Both the position numbers and the translations under genes were made by a program. Shown piece by piece: positions 39,587 to 48,307 of a DNA stretch of 64,000 nucleotides. Each line of letters starts with the position of its first letter. Position 1 is the stretch's first letter. The notes below the pieces were generated by a model. It did not search any database. It had not been told where the DNA came from and saw only the letters and a list, made by a program, of their open reading frames with translations. This DNA comes from Brevibacterium moorei (GTDB lineage: Bacteria > Actinomycetota > Actinomycetes > Actinomycetales > Brevibacteriaceae), in assembly GCF_024580735.1 (NCBI RefSeq), contig NZ_JANIJX010000019.1, forward strand, positions 20,236 to 84,235, in the 5' to 3' direction.

Positions 39587-40831
39587 TCAGCGGGAGAGGC
39601 GCACCAGGACCTCGGCGTGGCGGGTGTGGGGGAACATGTCGAGCAGGCGGGCGGCGGTGATCCGGTAGGCCGACATGGCCTCTAGATCGCGGGCCAGGGT
39701 CGCGGGATTGCAGCTGGAGTAGACGACATCGGGAATGCCGGAGTCCTGGATCCATGCGGCCATCTCGCGCCCCACCCCGCGCCGGGGCGGGTTGACGATG
39801 AGCGCATCGGGTCGTCGGCCGGCCGCGGTCCGCTCGCGGAACCAGGCCGCGGCATCGCCCGCGTAGAAGTCCGCGTCCAGTCCGTATTCCGCGGCGCTCT
39901 GTTTGGCGGACTCGATCGCAGCCGGCGAGATCTCCACCCCGGTGACCCTGCGTCGGCGCGGCTCGAGCACGATGGCGCCGGGTTCCAGCGTCCTCGCGCC
40001 AGGGTCGGCGCCAGGAGCGGTGCCGGCCGGGCGCGGCTCCGCGGGCTGGGCGCAGTGCAGCGCGAAGCCGCCCACGCCGCAGAACAGGTCCCAGACCTCG
40101 CCAGGGTCGATCTCGTCTACCCAGTTCGAGACCTGCCGGTACAGACCCGAGGCCACCGTCGTGTTGGTTTGCAGGAAGGACTGCGGGCGCAGCAGCAGGC
40201 GGATCCGTCCCTGTGTCACAGAGAGGGTGTCGGGGCCCGCCAGGTGGACTTCGGTGGGGCCCTCGATGATGGCCTTGGGCTCGGGTTGGATGTTCGCGGT
40301 GACCACGGAGCCCGGAGCCAGGGACTCCACCAGCAGGTGGAGGTGTTCGCGCAGGCGCTCCACCGGCTTCTCGGTGCGTAGCACGAAGCGCACCAGGACC
40401 GCGGGATCGCCCGCGCCAGCCGGGACGTCGCCGGCGGTGATGAGCACGTATTTGAGCTCGCCCCTGCGCCGGGCGATCGAATAGGGAGAGACCTGGGCGC
40501 GCTTGATCAGGGCGGGCAGCAGGTCGAGCACCTTCATGATGACCGGAGGATAGAGCGGGCAGTCGCGAAGGTCCACGCCGTTGCCGGCGGGATCGACGAT
40601 GCCGAACACCGGTGCGTCGGCGGTGCCGGTGACCACCATCTTGGCCTTATTGCGGAAACCGGCTTCGGGTCCGGTGATGGGCGCCCGCCAGATCCGTGCA
40701 GCCGCGTCCCGGGTGAACGGCGCCAGCAACTCCTCCAAATCCGCCTGGGCACGGTCGACTCTGGTGCCGAAGGGCACCGGAAGCAGGGTGCAGGAGCGGC
40801 AGGTACCGGCCTCGTAGTGTGCACATCTCAC
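39587..40831 (-). CDS. rlmC: 23S rRNA (uracil-C5)-methyltransferase
   Basis: This is a 414-residue SAM-dependent RNA methyltransferase. The N-terminal CAHYEAGTCRSC carries three of the Fe-S cluster cysteines, the signature of RlmC, and there is no TRAM domain. The SAM-binding motif is VWDLFCGVGGFALH, and the catalytic cysteine is C374 in YSSCNP. There is an Ala/Pro/Gly-rich insertion of about 30 residues after the SAM motif. TAGAAT lies 11 nt before the ATG. It is convergent with the ABC exporter, with 12 bp between the stop codons. Confidence 0.87.
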   Translation of the reverse strand: MRCAHYEAGTCRSCTLLPVPFGTRVDRAQADLEELLAPFTRDAAARIWRAPITGPEAGFRNKAKMVVTGTADAPVFGIVDPAGNGVDLRDCPLYPPVIMKVLDLLPALIKRAQVSPYSIARRRGELKYVLITAGDVPAGAGDPAVLVRFVLRTEKPVERLREHLHLLVESLAPGSVVTANIQPEPKAIIEGPTEVHLAGPDTLSVTQGRIRLLLRPQSFLQTNTTVASGLYRQVSNWVDEIDPGEVWDLFCGVGGFALHCAQPAEPRPAGTAPGADPGARTLEPGAIVLEPRRRRVTGVEISPAAIESAKQSAAEYGLDADFYAGDAAAWFRERTAAGRRPDALIVNPPRRGVGREMAAWIQDSGIPDVVYSSCNPATLARDLEAMSAYRITAARLLDMFPHTRHAEVLVRLSR

Positions 40832-40909
40832 CGGACGATTCTACCGGCGGTACTGCAGACCGACCATGAGAACCGCAATCTCATCATGCGGACTCCGGTG
40901 GCCTGTGGT

Positions 40910-40939
40910 TTGACACCCCGCGAGCGGCGGGCGTTAGAT
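40910..40939 (+). promoter_or_regulatory. Promoter of the ilvBN(C) operon
   Basis: TTGACA at 40910-40915 and TTAGAT at 40934-40939 are separated by 18 nt. The -10 ends 6 nt before the ATG of the leader peptide, so the leader is likely translated from a leaderless transcript. Confidence 0.75.
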
Positions 40940-40945
40940 GATGAC

Positions 40946-40990
40946 ATGCACAAGCTCGTACTCGTCCTCGTTATCGGCAGCGCGCGGTGA
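40946..40990 (+). CDS. ilv leader peptide (attenuation)
   Basis: A 14-residue open frame reads MHKLVLVLVIGSAR and is too short for ordinary gene finding. Seven of its residues form the run L-V-L-V-L-V-I, the three end products of the operon. It ends in TGA just before sequences that can form competing hairpins, so slow translation at Leu, Val or Ile codons would prevent termination. The composition and position upstream of ilvB are the classic signs of attenuation. Confidence 0.9.
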   Translation: MHKLVLVLVIGSAR

Positions 40991-41053
40991 ACCCGTAAGC
41001 GTCACGAAGACGAACGCCGCGCGCCCCACCGGAAACCGGATGGGGCTTTTTTT
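40980..41053 (+). terminator. ilv attenuator: antiterminator and terminator hairpins
   Basis: The terminator stem is GCCCCACCGG (41023-41032) with CCGGATGGGGC (41036-41046), one bulge and an AAA loop, followed by seven T (41047-41053). Upstream, GCGCGCGG at the end of the leader frame (40980-40987) can pair with CCGCGCGC (41017-41024), which partly overlaps the terminator arm. The two structures are mutually exclusive. Confidence 0.85.
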
Positions 41054-41137
41054 ATGAGCGGGTCCGGCCGGACACCACGGCCCCACCGATCATGAGCGGC
41101 ACACCAGGCGCGGCTTGGACACATTTAAGGAGACACA

Positions 41138-43012
41138 GTGGCAGCGACGACGAAGAACGCTGAACCCAAGGCGGAAGCGGGGGCCCAGGAGGGCGCCCGG
41201 TCCGTCCCCAAACCAGGGCCGCGCAAGCGACCGGACAATGCGCCGGAGGTGCTCACCGGCGCCCAGGCGATCGTCCGCAGCCTCGAGCTGCTGGGGGTCA
41301 CGGACGTCTTCGGCCTGCCCGGCGGCACGATCCTGCCGACCTATGACCCGCTGATGGACTCGGAGCGGATCCGCCACATCCTGGTCCGCCACGAGCAGGG
41401 TGCCGGTCATGCGGCCGAGGGCTATGCGGCGGCCACCGGCAAACTGGGCGTGTGCATCGCGACCTCGGGCCCCGGCGCCACGAACCTCATCACGGCGATC
41501 GCCGATGCGAATATGGACTCGGTGCCCCTGCTGGCCATCACCGGTCAGCAGGCATCCACCCTGCTGGGCACGGACGCCTTCCAGGAAGCCGACATCGTCG
41601 GCATGACCCTGCCGGTGTCCAAGCACAGCTTCCTGGTCACCCGGACCGAGGACATTCCGCAGGCCATCATGTCGGCCCACTACATCGCGACGACGGGTCG
41701 CCCCGGCCCCGTGCTGGTCGACATCACGAAGGACGCACAGGCCGGCAAGGCCCCGTTCGAATGGCCCCAGGCCCCGCAGCTGCCCGGCTACAAGCCCACG
41801 GTCAAACCGCACCTCAAGCAGATCCGGGAAGCGGCCTCGCTCATCGAGAAGGCCAAGCGGCCGGTGTTCTACATCGGCGGCGGCGTGATCCGCAGCGGCG
41901 CCCACGAACAGCTCAAGGCCCTGGCCGAGGCCACCCACATCCCGGTGGCGACGACCCTGATGGCCCGCGGCGCATTCCCCGACTCGCACCCGCAGCACAT
42001 CGGGATGCCGGGGATGCACGGAACCGTCTCGGCGGTCGCGGCCTTCCAGAAGTCCGATCTGCTGATCGCGGTGGGCTCCCGGTTCGACGACCGCGTCACC
42101 GGCGACCTGGACAGCTTCGCGCCCAAGGCCAAGATCATCCACGCCGACATCGACCCGGCGGAGATCGGGAAGAACCGTCCGGTGGACGTGCCGATCGTCG
42201 GCGACGCCGGCGAGGTGCTGACCGAACTGCTGCGCGAACTGGAGGCCAACCACGCCCAGGCGCTGGAGAACGACCGACCGCGCTGGTGGAAGACACTCAA
42301 CGCCTGGAAGGAGACCTACCCGCTGGGCTACGAGCCCAATGAGATCGGACTGTGCGATCCGCAGTACGTGATCGGGCGGATTTCCGCACTGTCCGGGCCC
42401 GAGGCCGTCTATGTGGCGGGCGTGGGCCAGCACCAGATGTGGGCCAGCCAGTTCGTCGACTACGAGCGCCCCAACTCCTGGGTCAACTCAGGTGGCCTGG
42501 GCACCATGGGCTACTCGGTTCCGGCTGCGATGGGCGCGAAGGTCGGTGAACCGGACCGCACGGTCTGGGCGATCGACGGCGACGGCTGCTTCCAGATGAC
42601 GAATCAGGAACTGGCCACCTGCATGATCAACAACATTCCGATCAAGGTCGCCATCATCAACAACTCCTCGCTGGGCATGGTGCGCCAGTGGCAGACCCTG
42701 TTCTACGACGGCCGCTACTCCAATACGGAGCTCAACACCGGCCATGATTCGATCCGGGTGCCCGACTTCGTCAAACTGGGCGAGGCCTACGGCTGCCTGG
42801 CGCTGCGCGTGGAGCGCAACGAGGACGTGGACGCGGCGATCGAGCAGGCCCTGGCGACGAACGACCGGCCCGTGGTGATCGACTTCACCGTGCCGGCCGA
42901 CGCCATGGTGTGGCCGATGGTCGCCGCCGGCGTGAGCAACGATGAGATCCAGTACGCTCGGAATCTGCGGCCCGACTTCGCCGGAGAAGAGGAAGAGGAG
43001 GGCCAGGAATGA
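41138..43012 (+). CDS. ilvB: Acetolactate synthase large subunit
   Basis: IlvB is the thiamine-diphosphate enzyme that condenses pyruvate with pyruvate or 2-ketobutyrate, the first common step of branched-chain amino-acid synthesis. The 624-residue protein has a disordered 30-residue N-terminal tail, the catalytic glutamate E86 in [14 protein letters not shown], and the ThDP-Mg motif [14 protein letters not shown]...NNSS. GTG is the start, with AAGGAGACACA upstream. It overlaps ilvN by 4 bp (ATGA) and is preceded by an attenuator. Confidence 0.97.
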   Translation: MAATTKNAEPKAEAGAQEGARSVPKPGPRKRPDNAPEVLTGAQAIVRSLELLGVTDVFGLPGGTILPTYDPLMDSERIRHILVRHEQGAGHAAEGYAAATGKLGVCIATSGPGATNLITAIADANMDSVPLLAITGQQASTLLGTDAFQEADIVGMTLPVSKHSFLVTRTEDIPQAIMSAHYIATTGRPGPVLVDITKDAQAGKAPFEWPQAPQLPGYKPTVKPHLKQIREAASLIEKAKRPVFYIGGGVIRSGAHEQLKALAEATHIPVATTLMARGAFPDSHPQHIGMPGMHGTVSAVAAFQKSDLLIAVGSRFDDRVTGDLDSFAPKAKIIHADIDPAEIGKNRPVDVPIVGDAGEVLTELLRELEANHAQALENDRPRWWKTLNAWKETYPLGYEPNEIGLCDPQYVIGRISALSGPEAVYVAGVGQHQMWASQFVDYERPNSWVNSGGLGTMGYSVPAAMGAKVGEPDRTVWAIDGDGCFQMTNQELATCMINNIPIKVAIINNSSLGMVRQWQTLFYDGRYSNTELNTGHDSIRVPDFVKLGEAYGCLALRVERNEDVDAAIEQALATNDRPVVIDFTVPADAMVWPMVAAGVSNDEIQYARNLRPDFAGEEEEEGQE

Positions 43013-43518
43013 GCCGTCACACCCTGTCCGTTCTGGTCGAGGACAAGCCCGGTGTGCTCACGCGCTTCGCGGGTCTGATCTCGCGGCGCGGCTTCAATAT
43101 CCACTCCCTGGCCGTGGGCAACACCGAGGCCGCGGGGTATTCGCGGATCACAGTGGTCGTCGACGTCGGCGAGGCGCCCCTGGAACAGGTGACGAAGCAG
43201 CTGAACAAGTTGGTCAACGTCATCAAGATCGTGGAACTCGACGCGGCCACAGCCGTGCGCCGGGCCCATATGATCTTCAAGGTCAAGGCGGATGCGGCGA
43301 CCCGGCCGCAGGTCCTGGCCGCCGTCGAGATGTTCCGCGCACAGATCGTGGACGTCAGCACCGAATCCGTCAGCGTCGAGGCCACCGGCGAACAGGCCAA
43401 GCTCGATGCCCTGCAGACGGTGCTCGAACCCTTCGGCATCAAGGAGATCGTGCAGTCGGGCACCGTGGCGATCGGCCGTGGCGCCAAATCGATCACCGAC
43501 AAGGCCCCGCGGGTCTGA
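43009..43518 (+). CDS. ilvN: Acetolactate synthase regulatory subunit
   Basis: IlvN (169 residues) is the feedback-sensitive partner of IlvB. The N-terminal ACT domain ([28 protein letters not shown]) binds valine, and the C-terminal domain follows from about residue 80. The start overlaps the ilvB stop. The predicted ilvC promoter begins 20 bp after its stop. Confidence 0.97.
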   Translation: MSRHTLSVLVEDKPGVLTRFAGLISRRGFNIHSLAVGNTEAAGYSRITVVVDVGEAPLEQVTKQLNKLVNVIKIVELDAATAVRRAHMIFKVKADAATRPQVLAAVEMFRAQIVDVSTESVSVEATGEQAKLDALQTVLEPFGIKEIVQSGTVAIGRGAKSITDKAPRV

Positions 43519-43538
43519 CCGCCCGCATGGCGGACGTG

Positions 43539-43568
43539 TTGTCCCGCCTTATAAGACACCCATACAAT
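43539..43568 (+). promoter_or_regulatory. Candidate promoter for ilvC
   Basis: TTGTCC at 43539-43544 and TACAAT at 43563-43568 are spaced 18 nt. A separate ilvC promoter downstream of ilvN is known in corynebacteria, which makes this plausible. Confidence 0.55.
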
Positions 43569-43604
43569 GGAACCGTACGGGTTCCAGACGTGTGAAGCAC
43601 ACGT
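43569..43604 (+). other. Twin hairpins in the ilvC leader
   Basis: GGAACC-GTACG-GGTTCC (43569-43585) and ACGTGTG-AAG-CACACGT (43588-43604) are adjacent perfect hairpins just after the predicted start of transcription. They may stabilise the mRNA or bind a regulator. No T-run follows. Confidence 0.55.
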
Positions 43605-43627
43605 GACATATGAAGGAGAAAACCCCC

Positions 43628-44659
43628 ATGGCAGCAGAGCGCTTTTACGAGGACGATGCAGACCTGTCCGTCATCCAGGGCAAGAAGGTCGGCGTCATCG
43701 GCTTCGGCAGCCAGGGCCACGCCCACGCGCTGAGCCTGCGTGATTCCGGCGCAGAGGTCCGCATCGGTCTGAAGGAGGGCTCGAAGTCCCGCGACAAGGC
43801 CGAGGCGCAGGGCCTGACCGTCGGCTCGAACGCCGAGATCGCCAAGTGGGCCGACGTCGTCGTCATCGCCGTGCCGGACCAGGTCCAGGCGCAGGTCTAC
43901 GCCGACGACATCAAGGACAATCTGGCCGAGGGCAACGCCCTGGTCTTCACCCACGGCTTCAACATCCGCTTCGGCTACATCACCGCCCCGCAGGGCGTCG
44001 ATGTCATCATGATCGCCCCGAAGGGCCCGGGCCACGTGGTCCGCCGCGAATACGTCGACGGCCGCGGCGTGCCCGTCGTCATCGCCGTCGAGGTCGATGC
44101 CACCAACACCGCCTGGGCGACCGCGCTGTCCTACGCCAAGGGCATCGGCGGCCTGCGCGCCGGCGGCATCAAGACCACCTTCACCGAAGAGACCGAAACC
44201 GACCTGTTCGGTGAACAGACCGTGCTGTGCGGTGGCGTCTCCCACCTCATCCAGTACGGCTTCGAGGTCCTGACGGAAGCCGGCTATCAGCCGGAGATCG
44301 CCTACTTCGAGGTCTGCCACGAGCTGAAGCTGATCGTCGACCTGATCAACGAGGGCGGCATCTCCAAGCAGCGCTGGTCCTGCTCCGACACCGCGGAATA
44401 CGGCGACTACGTCTCCGGCCCGCGCGTCATCACCCCCGACGTCAAGGAGCACATGAAGGAGGTCCTGTCCGATATCCAGGATGGTTCCTTCGCCAAGCGC
44501 TTCATGGACGACCAGGCCAACGGCGCCAAGGAGTTCAAGGAACTGCGCGCCAAGGAAGAGGTCCACCCGATCGAGACCGTCGGTCGCGAACTGCGTGGTA
44601 TGTTCTCCTGGCTGAAGCCGGCCGACTCGGACTACACCGAGGGTTCCGCCGCGCGCTGA
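43628..44659 (+). CDS. ilvC: Ketol-acid reductoisomerase
   Basis: IlvC converts acetolactate to dihydroxyvalerate with NADPH and Mg2+. The 343-residue class I enzyme has the Rossmann loop [17 protein letters not shown], a phosphate-binding GLKEGSKSR that suggests NADPH, and the metal ligands in [14 protein letters not shown]. An upstream ATG at 43610 is in frame, but it lies on the AAGGAG ribosome binding site of the real start at 43628. A GC hairpin terminates the gene. Confidence 0.97.
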   Translation: MAAERFYEDDADLSVIQGKKVGVIGFGSQGHAHALSLRDSGAEVRIGLKEGSKSRDKAEAQGLTVGSNAEIAKWADVVVIAVPDQVQAQVYADDIKDNLAEGNALVFTHGFNIRFGYITAPQGVDVIMIAPKGPGHVVRREYVDGRGVPVVIAVEVDATNTAWATALSYAKGIGGLRAGGIKTTFTEETETDLFGEQTVLCGGVSHLIQYGFEVLTEAGYQPEIAYFEVCHELKLIVDLINEGGISKQRWSCSDTAEYGDYVSGPRVITPDVKEHMKEVLSDIQDGSFAKRFMDDQANGAKEFKELRAKEEVHPIETVGRELRGMFSWLKPADSDYTEGSAAR

Positions 44660-44685
44660 ACCGCGTAACCGAGAACCACACACGA

Positions 44686-44721
44686 GGGGCCCGGGCGATC
44701 GATTTCGATTGCCCGGGCCCC
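44686..44721 (+). terminator. ilvC terminator
   Basis: GGGGCCCGGGC (44686-44696) pairs perfectly with GCCCGGGCCCC (44711-44721), and the 14-nt loop can extend the stem by a further 5 bp. There is no T-run. Confidence 0.75.
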
Positions 44722-44801
44722 GCGTGACGTCGCCGCGTAGTATTGCCGGGGACCCAGAACAGTCGGAAAGATCTGCTGGAAGAGCAGGGAAGAGGAATGC
44801 C

Positions 44802-45491
44802 ATGTCGGAGCTGACAGTCGATGAGTTCGCGGATATGTTCGTGCGCAGGGCCGAACGGGAGCCGCTCCCGCTGGACCCCGCCAATACGGTCCTGCTGCTC
44901 ATCGACATGCAGAAGTGCATCCTGCCCGATCACTTCTGGGAGTTCGCCAGGAGCCGGGGTATCCCCGAGGCAGACTGCGCCGAGGCCATCGGCCGGATCG
45001 AGCAGGACTGCCAGGCAACCGTGGCCGCCGGAACCCGGGTCCTGCAGGCCGCGCGGGCCGCGGGCATCCGCCCGATCCACGTGCGCATCCAGGAGCTGCT
45101 GGAAGACGGTGCGGACGTGGGCCTGTCGCACCGGCGCAAGAACTTCAAGGTGCTGCCCGGGTCCGAGGCCGCGCAGTTCCTGCCGGGCGTGGAACCCATC
45201 GCCGGTGAGATCGTCTTGGACAAGTCCTGTTCCGGCGCGGTGCTGGGGACGAACCTGGACCGTATTCTGCGGAACCTGGGGATCGAGAATGTGGTGACGA
45301 TCGGTTTCTACACCGATCAGTGCGTGAGCTCCACGGTGCGCGACCTCTCCGACTCCGGCTATTCGGTCGGCATCGTCGCCGACGCCTGTGGGGCGATCAC
45401 GCCCAAGCACCACGAAACCGCGCTGTGGCATCTGCGCAATGTCTACGCCGCCATCGAGTCCAGCGAGGAGTTCCTGGCCCGACTGGGCTGA
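44802..45491 (+). CDS. Isochorismatase-like cysteine hydrolase
   Basis: This 229-residue member of the isochorismatase/nicotinamidase superfamily has the full catalytic triad: D35 in LLLIDMQ, K141 in VLDKSCSGA and C174 in YTDQCVSSTV. Such enzymes hydrolyse amides or enol ethers; the substrate here is not known. AGAGG precedes ATG 44802. A DUF3311 protein and a sodium symporter follow on the same strand after 171 bp, so it may act on an imported compound. Confidence 0.87.
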   Translation: MSELTVDEFADMFVRRAEREPLPLDPANTVLLLIDMQKCILPDHFWEFARSRGIPEADCAEAIGRIEQDCQATVAAGTRVLQAARAAGIRPIHVRIQELLEDGADVGLSHRRKNFKVLPGSEAAQFLPGVEPIAGEIVLDKSCSGAVLGTNLDRILRNLGIENVVTIGFYTDQCVSSTVRDLSDSGYSVGIVADACGAITPKHHETALWHLRNVYAAIESSEEFLARLG

Positions 45492-45662
45492 GTCCCGCGG
45501 CGGGCTGCGCCCCCGGACCGAGCTCCCGGTCGGCCCCCATCGCTGGGATTCCTGCTGGGATTCTGACCCATGGCCGTGGGACCGGTGCGCGGTCGATAAC
45601 CCGTGTATGGAAACATGGCGTTCGTCACCCATCCGCACCGACCGACCCGAATGGAGCCGTGC

Positions 45663-45938
45663 ATGCCGCGCAGATCTCGCTGGTCACTTCTCATCCTGCC
45701 AGTGCCCGTCGTTCTCTATCTGTTGACACCCGTGGTCGCGAACTCGATCCAGCCGGTGGTGCTGGGGCTGCCGTTCGCCTTCGCCTACGTCCTCATCGTC
45801 ACCGTGATCACGCCGCTGCTGGTCTGGCTGGTGGCCCGCCTGGACCCCTTCTACCGGGAGAACCGCGGAGAGTACATTCCGGTGGATGCGGCGTTCGAGG
45901 ACACGTACCACGCCGATTTCGTGGAGGAGGACGCATGA
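45663..45938 (+). CDS. DUF3311 small membrane protein
   Basis: This 91-residue protein has two membrane helices (SLLILPVPVVLYLLTPVVAN and FAFAYVLIVTVITPLLVWLVARL) and an acidic C-terminus. DUF3311 proteins are encoded directly before SSS symporters and probably act as a small accessory subunit. GGAG 6 nt upstream fixes ATG 45663 over two earlier in-frame starts. It overlaps the symporter gene by 4 bp. Confidence 0.85.
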   Translation: MPRRSRWSLLILPVPVVLYLLTPVVANSIQPVVLGLPFAFAYVLIVTVITPLLVWLVARLDPFYRENRGEYIPVDAAFEDTYHADFVEEDA

Positions 45939-47503
45939 GCTCGTCGGCGATCATCGCCATCATCATCTTCGCCCTGGCCATGGTCGCCACCGTGGCGATC
46001 GGGGTCTACTCCGGCCGTGGCCGGGAGAAGTCCATGGACGAATGGTCGGTCTCCAGCCGCGGCCTGGGCTTCATCTTCGTGCTCCTGCTCATGGCCGGCG
46101 AGTCCTACACCAGTTTCTCCTTCCTGGGAGCGGCCGGGTGGTCGTACAAGTACGGGGTCCCGATCCTCTACCTGATCGGCTACCTGAGCGTGGGCCTGAT
46201 CATCGCCTACGTCCTGGCTCCCACCCTGTGGACCTATGCCGCCAGGCACAAGCTGGTGGGTCTGACCGACATCATCGAGTACCGGTTCAAGTCCCGGCCC
46301 CTGGCCATCTTCGTGGCGATCGCGGCGACCATCTTCATGCTGCCCTACATCCAGCTGCAGATCCAGGGCATGGGCACGGTCGTCAACGCCATGTCCTACG
46401 GGGCCATCGACCTGAAGGTCGCGGCGATCATCTCCTTCATCGTCGCGGAGCTGTTCATCCTGGTCTCGGGCCTGCGCGGCTCCGCCTGGGTCAGCGTGCT
46501 CAAGGACGGTCTGACGGTGGCGGCCATCGCCTTCCTGGCGATCTACGTCCCCCTGCACTACTTCGACGGGGTGGGCGAACTCGTCGGCCGGATGATCCAG
46601 GAGAAGCCGCAGTGGCTGACCTTCCCCGGCGCCGGTGGCGGCGAGTACGGTGCGGCCTGGTTCATCTCCACGATCCTGCTCAACGCCTTCACCACGGCCA
46701 TCTTCCCGACGACCCTGGCCGGCTACATCAGCGCCGACAGCGCCAATTCGCTGCGCCGGAACTCGATCATCCTGCCCTGGTACCAGGTGCTGCTGCTGGT
46801 GCCCGTGATGATCGGGATGGCCGCGTTGTTCGTCGTGCCGGCTCTGGCCAATGGCGATCTGGCCCTGTTCTCCGTGGTCATCGACTCGCTCCCGGCCCCC
46901 CTGGTGGCGATCATCGGAGTCGCCGGGGCGCTGAGCGCAATCGTGCCGATGAGCGTCTTCATGCTGGCGATCGGCACCATGTGGGGCCGCACCGTGCTCG
47001 GCGGCGGATTGACCAGGGCCCACGCGCCTGCGGATTCTGCGGCGGCGGCCCAGGACCCGGCCGGAGCGCGGCAGCGGAAGCTCTCCCAGGTGGTGTGCCT
47101 GATAGCCGGCCTGGTCGCGCTGGCCGGCAGCCTGTTCATGCCCAATGCCCTGGTCTCCCTGTCAGTGCTCAGCTACGAGGGCATGGCCCAGCTGGTGCCC
47201 GCTGCCCTGCTGGGACTGTTCTGGCCGCGCATGAGCAAGCACGCTGCGGCCGCGGGCATCGTGGTCGGCGGCATCGCGATGCTGGCCCTGTACTTCACCG
47301 GCAACGACCCGCTCTGGGGCGTCAACGGCGGGGTGTGGGCGCTGGCATTGAACTTCCTGGTCGTGGTCGTGCTCAGCCTGGTGTCGCCGGATCCGCGCTG
47401 GCGCAAGACCTGGCGCAGCGAGGCCAGGGCGACGGCCCGGGCCGCCGGCTCGGCCCGCCCCGCCCAGGTGGTGGAATCGTCCCGGACGGACGCCCAGGGC
47501 TGA
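45935..47503 (+). CDS. Sodium:solute symporter (SSS family) with DUF3311 partner
   Basis: The 522-residue protein has about 13 membrane helices, with the family motif GYLSVGLIIAYVLAPTLWTYAARHKLVGLTDIIEYRFKSRPL and a helix break in GESYTSFSFLGAAGW. The last 40 residues are Ala/Arg-rich and cytoplasmic. It belongs to the pantothenate/monocarboxylate-like SSS branch, but the substrate is not evident. It overlaps DUF3311 by ATGA and has GGAGGAGG upstream. It is a different branch from the acetate symporter at 12844. Confidence 0.88.
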   Translation: MSSSAIIAIIIFALAMVATVAIGVYSGRGREKSMDEWSVSSRGLGFIFVLLLMAGESYTSFSFLGAAGWSYKYGVPILYLIGYLSVGLIIAYVLAPTLWTYAARHKLVGLTDIIEYRFKSRPLAIFVAIAATIFMLPYIQLQIQGMGTVVNAMSYGAIDLKVAAIISFIVAELFILVSGLRGSAWVSVLKDGLTVAAIAFLAIYVPLHYFDGVGELVGRMIQEKPQWLTFPGAGGGEYGAAWFISTILLNAFTTAIFPTTLAGYISADSANSLRRNSIILPWYQVLLLVPVMIGMAALFVVPALANGDLALFSVVIDSLPAPLVAIIGVAGALSAIVPMSVFMLAIGTMWGRTVLGGGLTRAHAPADSAAAAQDPAGARQRKLSQVVCLIAGLVALAGSLFMPNALVSLSVLSYEGMAQLVPAALLGLFWPRMSKHAAAAGIVVGGIAMLALYFTGNDPLWGVNGGVWALALNFLVVVVLSLVSPDPRWRKTWRSEARATARAAGSARPAQVVESSRTDAQG

Positions 47504-47545
47504 GCCGGGAGAGAACCCGGTCATGGGCGGACTAGGCTGGGCTGC

Positions 47546-48307
47546 ATGCCGCGCTACCTGTACGCACTCGATCAGACCCGTGACGGGACGCGCATCGCGG
47601 TGCCCAGCCGGATGTTCCCCTGGACGGGGTTCGGCTACTGCCTGACCCTGCTCGTGTGCTCCGTGCTGTGGTTGCTCACTGCCGCGCTGAGTGCGCAGGA
47701 CGAGACGGCCCGGGCCGGCGGGGACGCCGTCCTGTGGGCCCTGGCCGGGCTCGAGGCCCTCATGCTGGGGTGGATCATCGCCCACCTCTGCCGGGTCGGC
47801 GCGCTGCGGCACCGCCTGGCGCGCGGCCTGCGGGGGATCGAGCCGCCGCCGCGGCCCTATCTCGAAGGCGTCATCGCCCGCGATGTGGCCCTGGCCGGGC
47901 GCGACGACCGGCTTCCGGCCATCCGCTTCCTCACCGGCGTCCAGGCGTGGAGCGGCCTGCTGCTGGACTGGATCGGCTCGATTCTCAGCCTGCAGGCGCC
48001 CACCGACGACGGTTCGATGTTCTCCGCTGCACGCAGTCCGCGCACGGCTCTGCTGACCTCGGCGGTGTGGGTGGGCCTGTGGTGGTTGGTGCTCGGCGGG
48101 ATCGGGGTGATCGGCGCCGGGTCCCAGTCCGCCGGTGATGCGGCTCTGTCGCCGGCGGCCTGGGTGGCCCTGGTGACGGGGTGTGCCGATGTGATCTGCC
48201 TGTTCTGGCTGGCCTTCGTCCGCTACAGCATCGACAACCAGCTGGTGAGACGGTTGCGGGCCCTGCACACCCTGCTTTCGCCCGAGCCCTCCCAGGTCTA
48301 TCCCTAG
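47546..48307 (+). CDS. Hypothetical membrane protein, 253 residues
   Basis: The family is not recognised. There are about five hydrophobic segments: 30-50, 65-82, 133-148, 170-195 and 205-225. A polar region between the second and third contains RGIEPPPRPYLEGVIARDVALAGRDDRLPAIRF. TAGGCT at 47533-47538 lies 7 nt before the ATG with no ribosome binding site, so it is probably leaderless. It ends in a TAG that shares CTAG with the stop of the convergent ABC ATPase gene. Confidence 0.7.
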   Translation: MPRYLYALDQTRDGTRIAVPSRMFPWTGFGYCLTLLVCSVLWLLTAALSAQDETARAGGDAVLWALAGLEALMLGWIIAHLCRVGALRHRLARGLRGIEPPPRPYLEGVIARDVALAGRDDRLPAIRFLTGVQAWSGLLLDWIGSILSLQAPTDDGSMFSAARSPRTALLTSAVWVGLWWLVLGGIGVIGAGSQSAGDAALSPAAWVALVTGCADVICLFWLAFVRYSIDNQLVRRLRALHTLLSPEPSQVYP

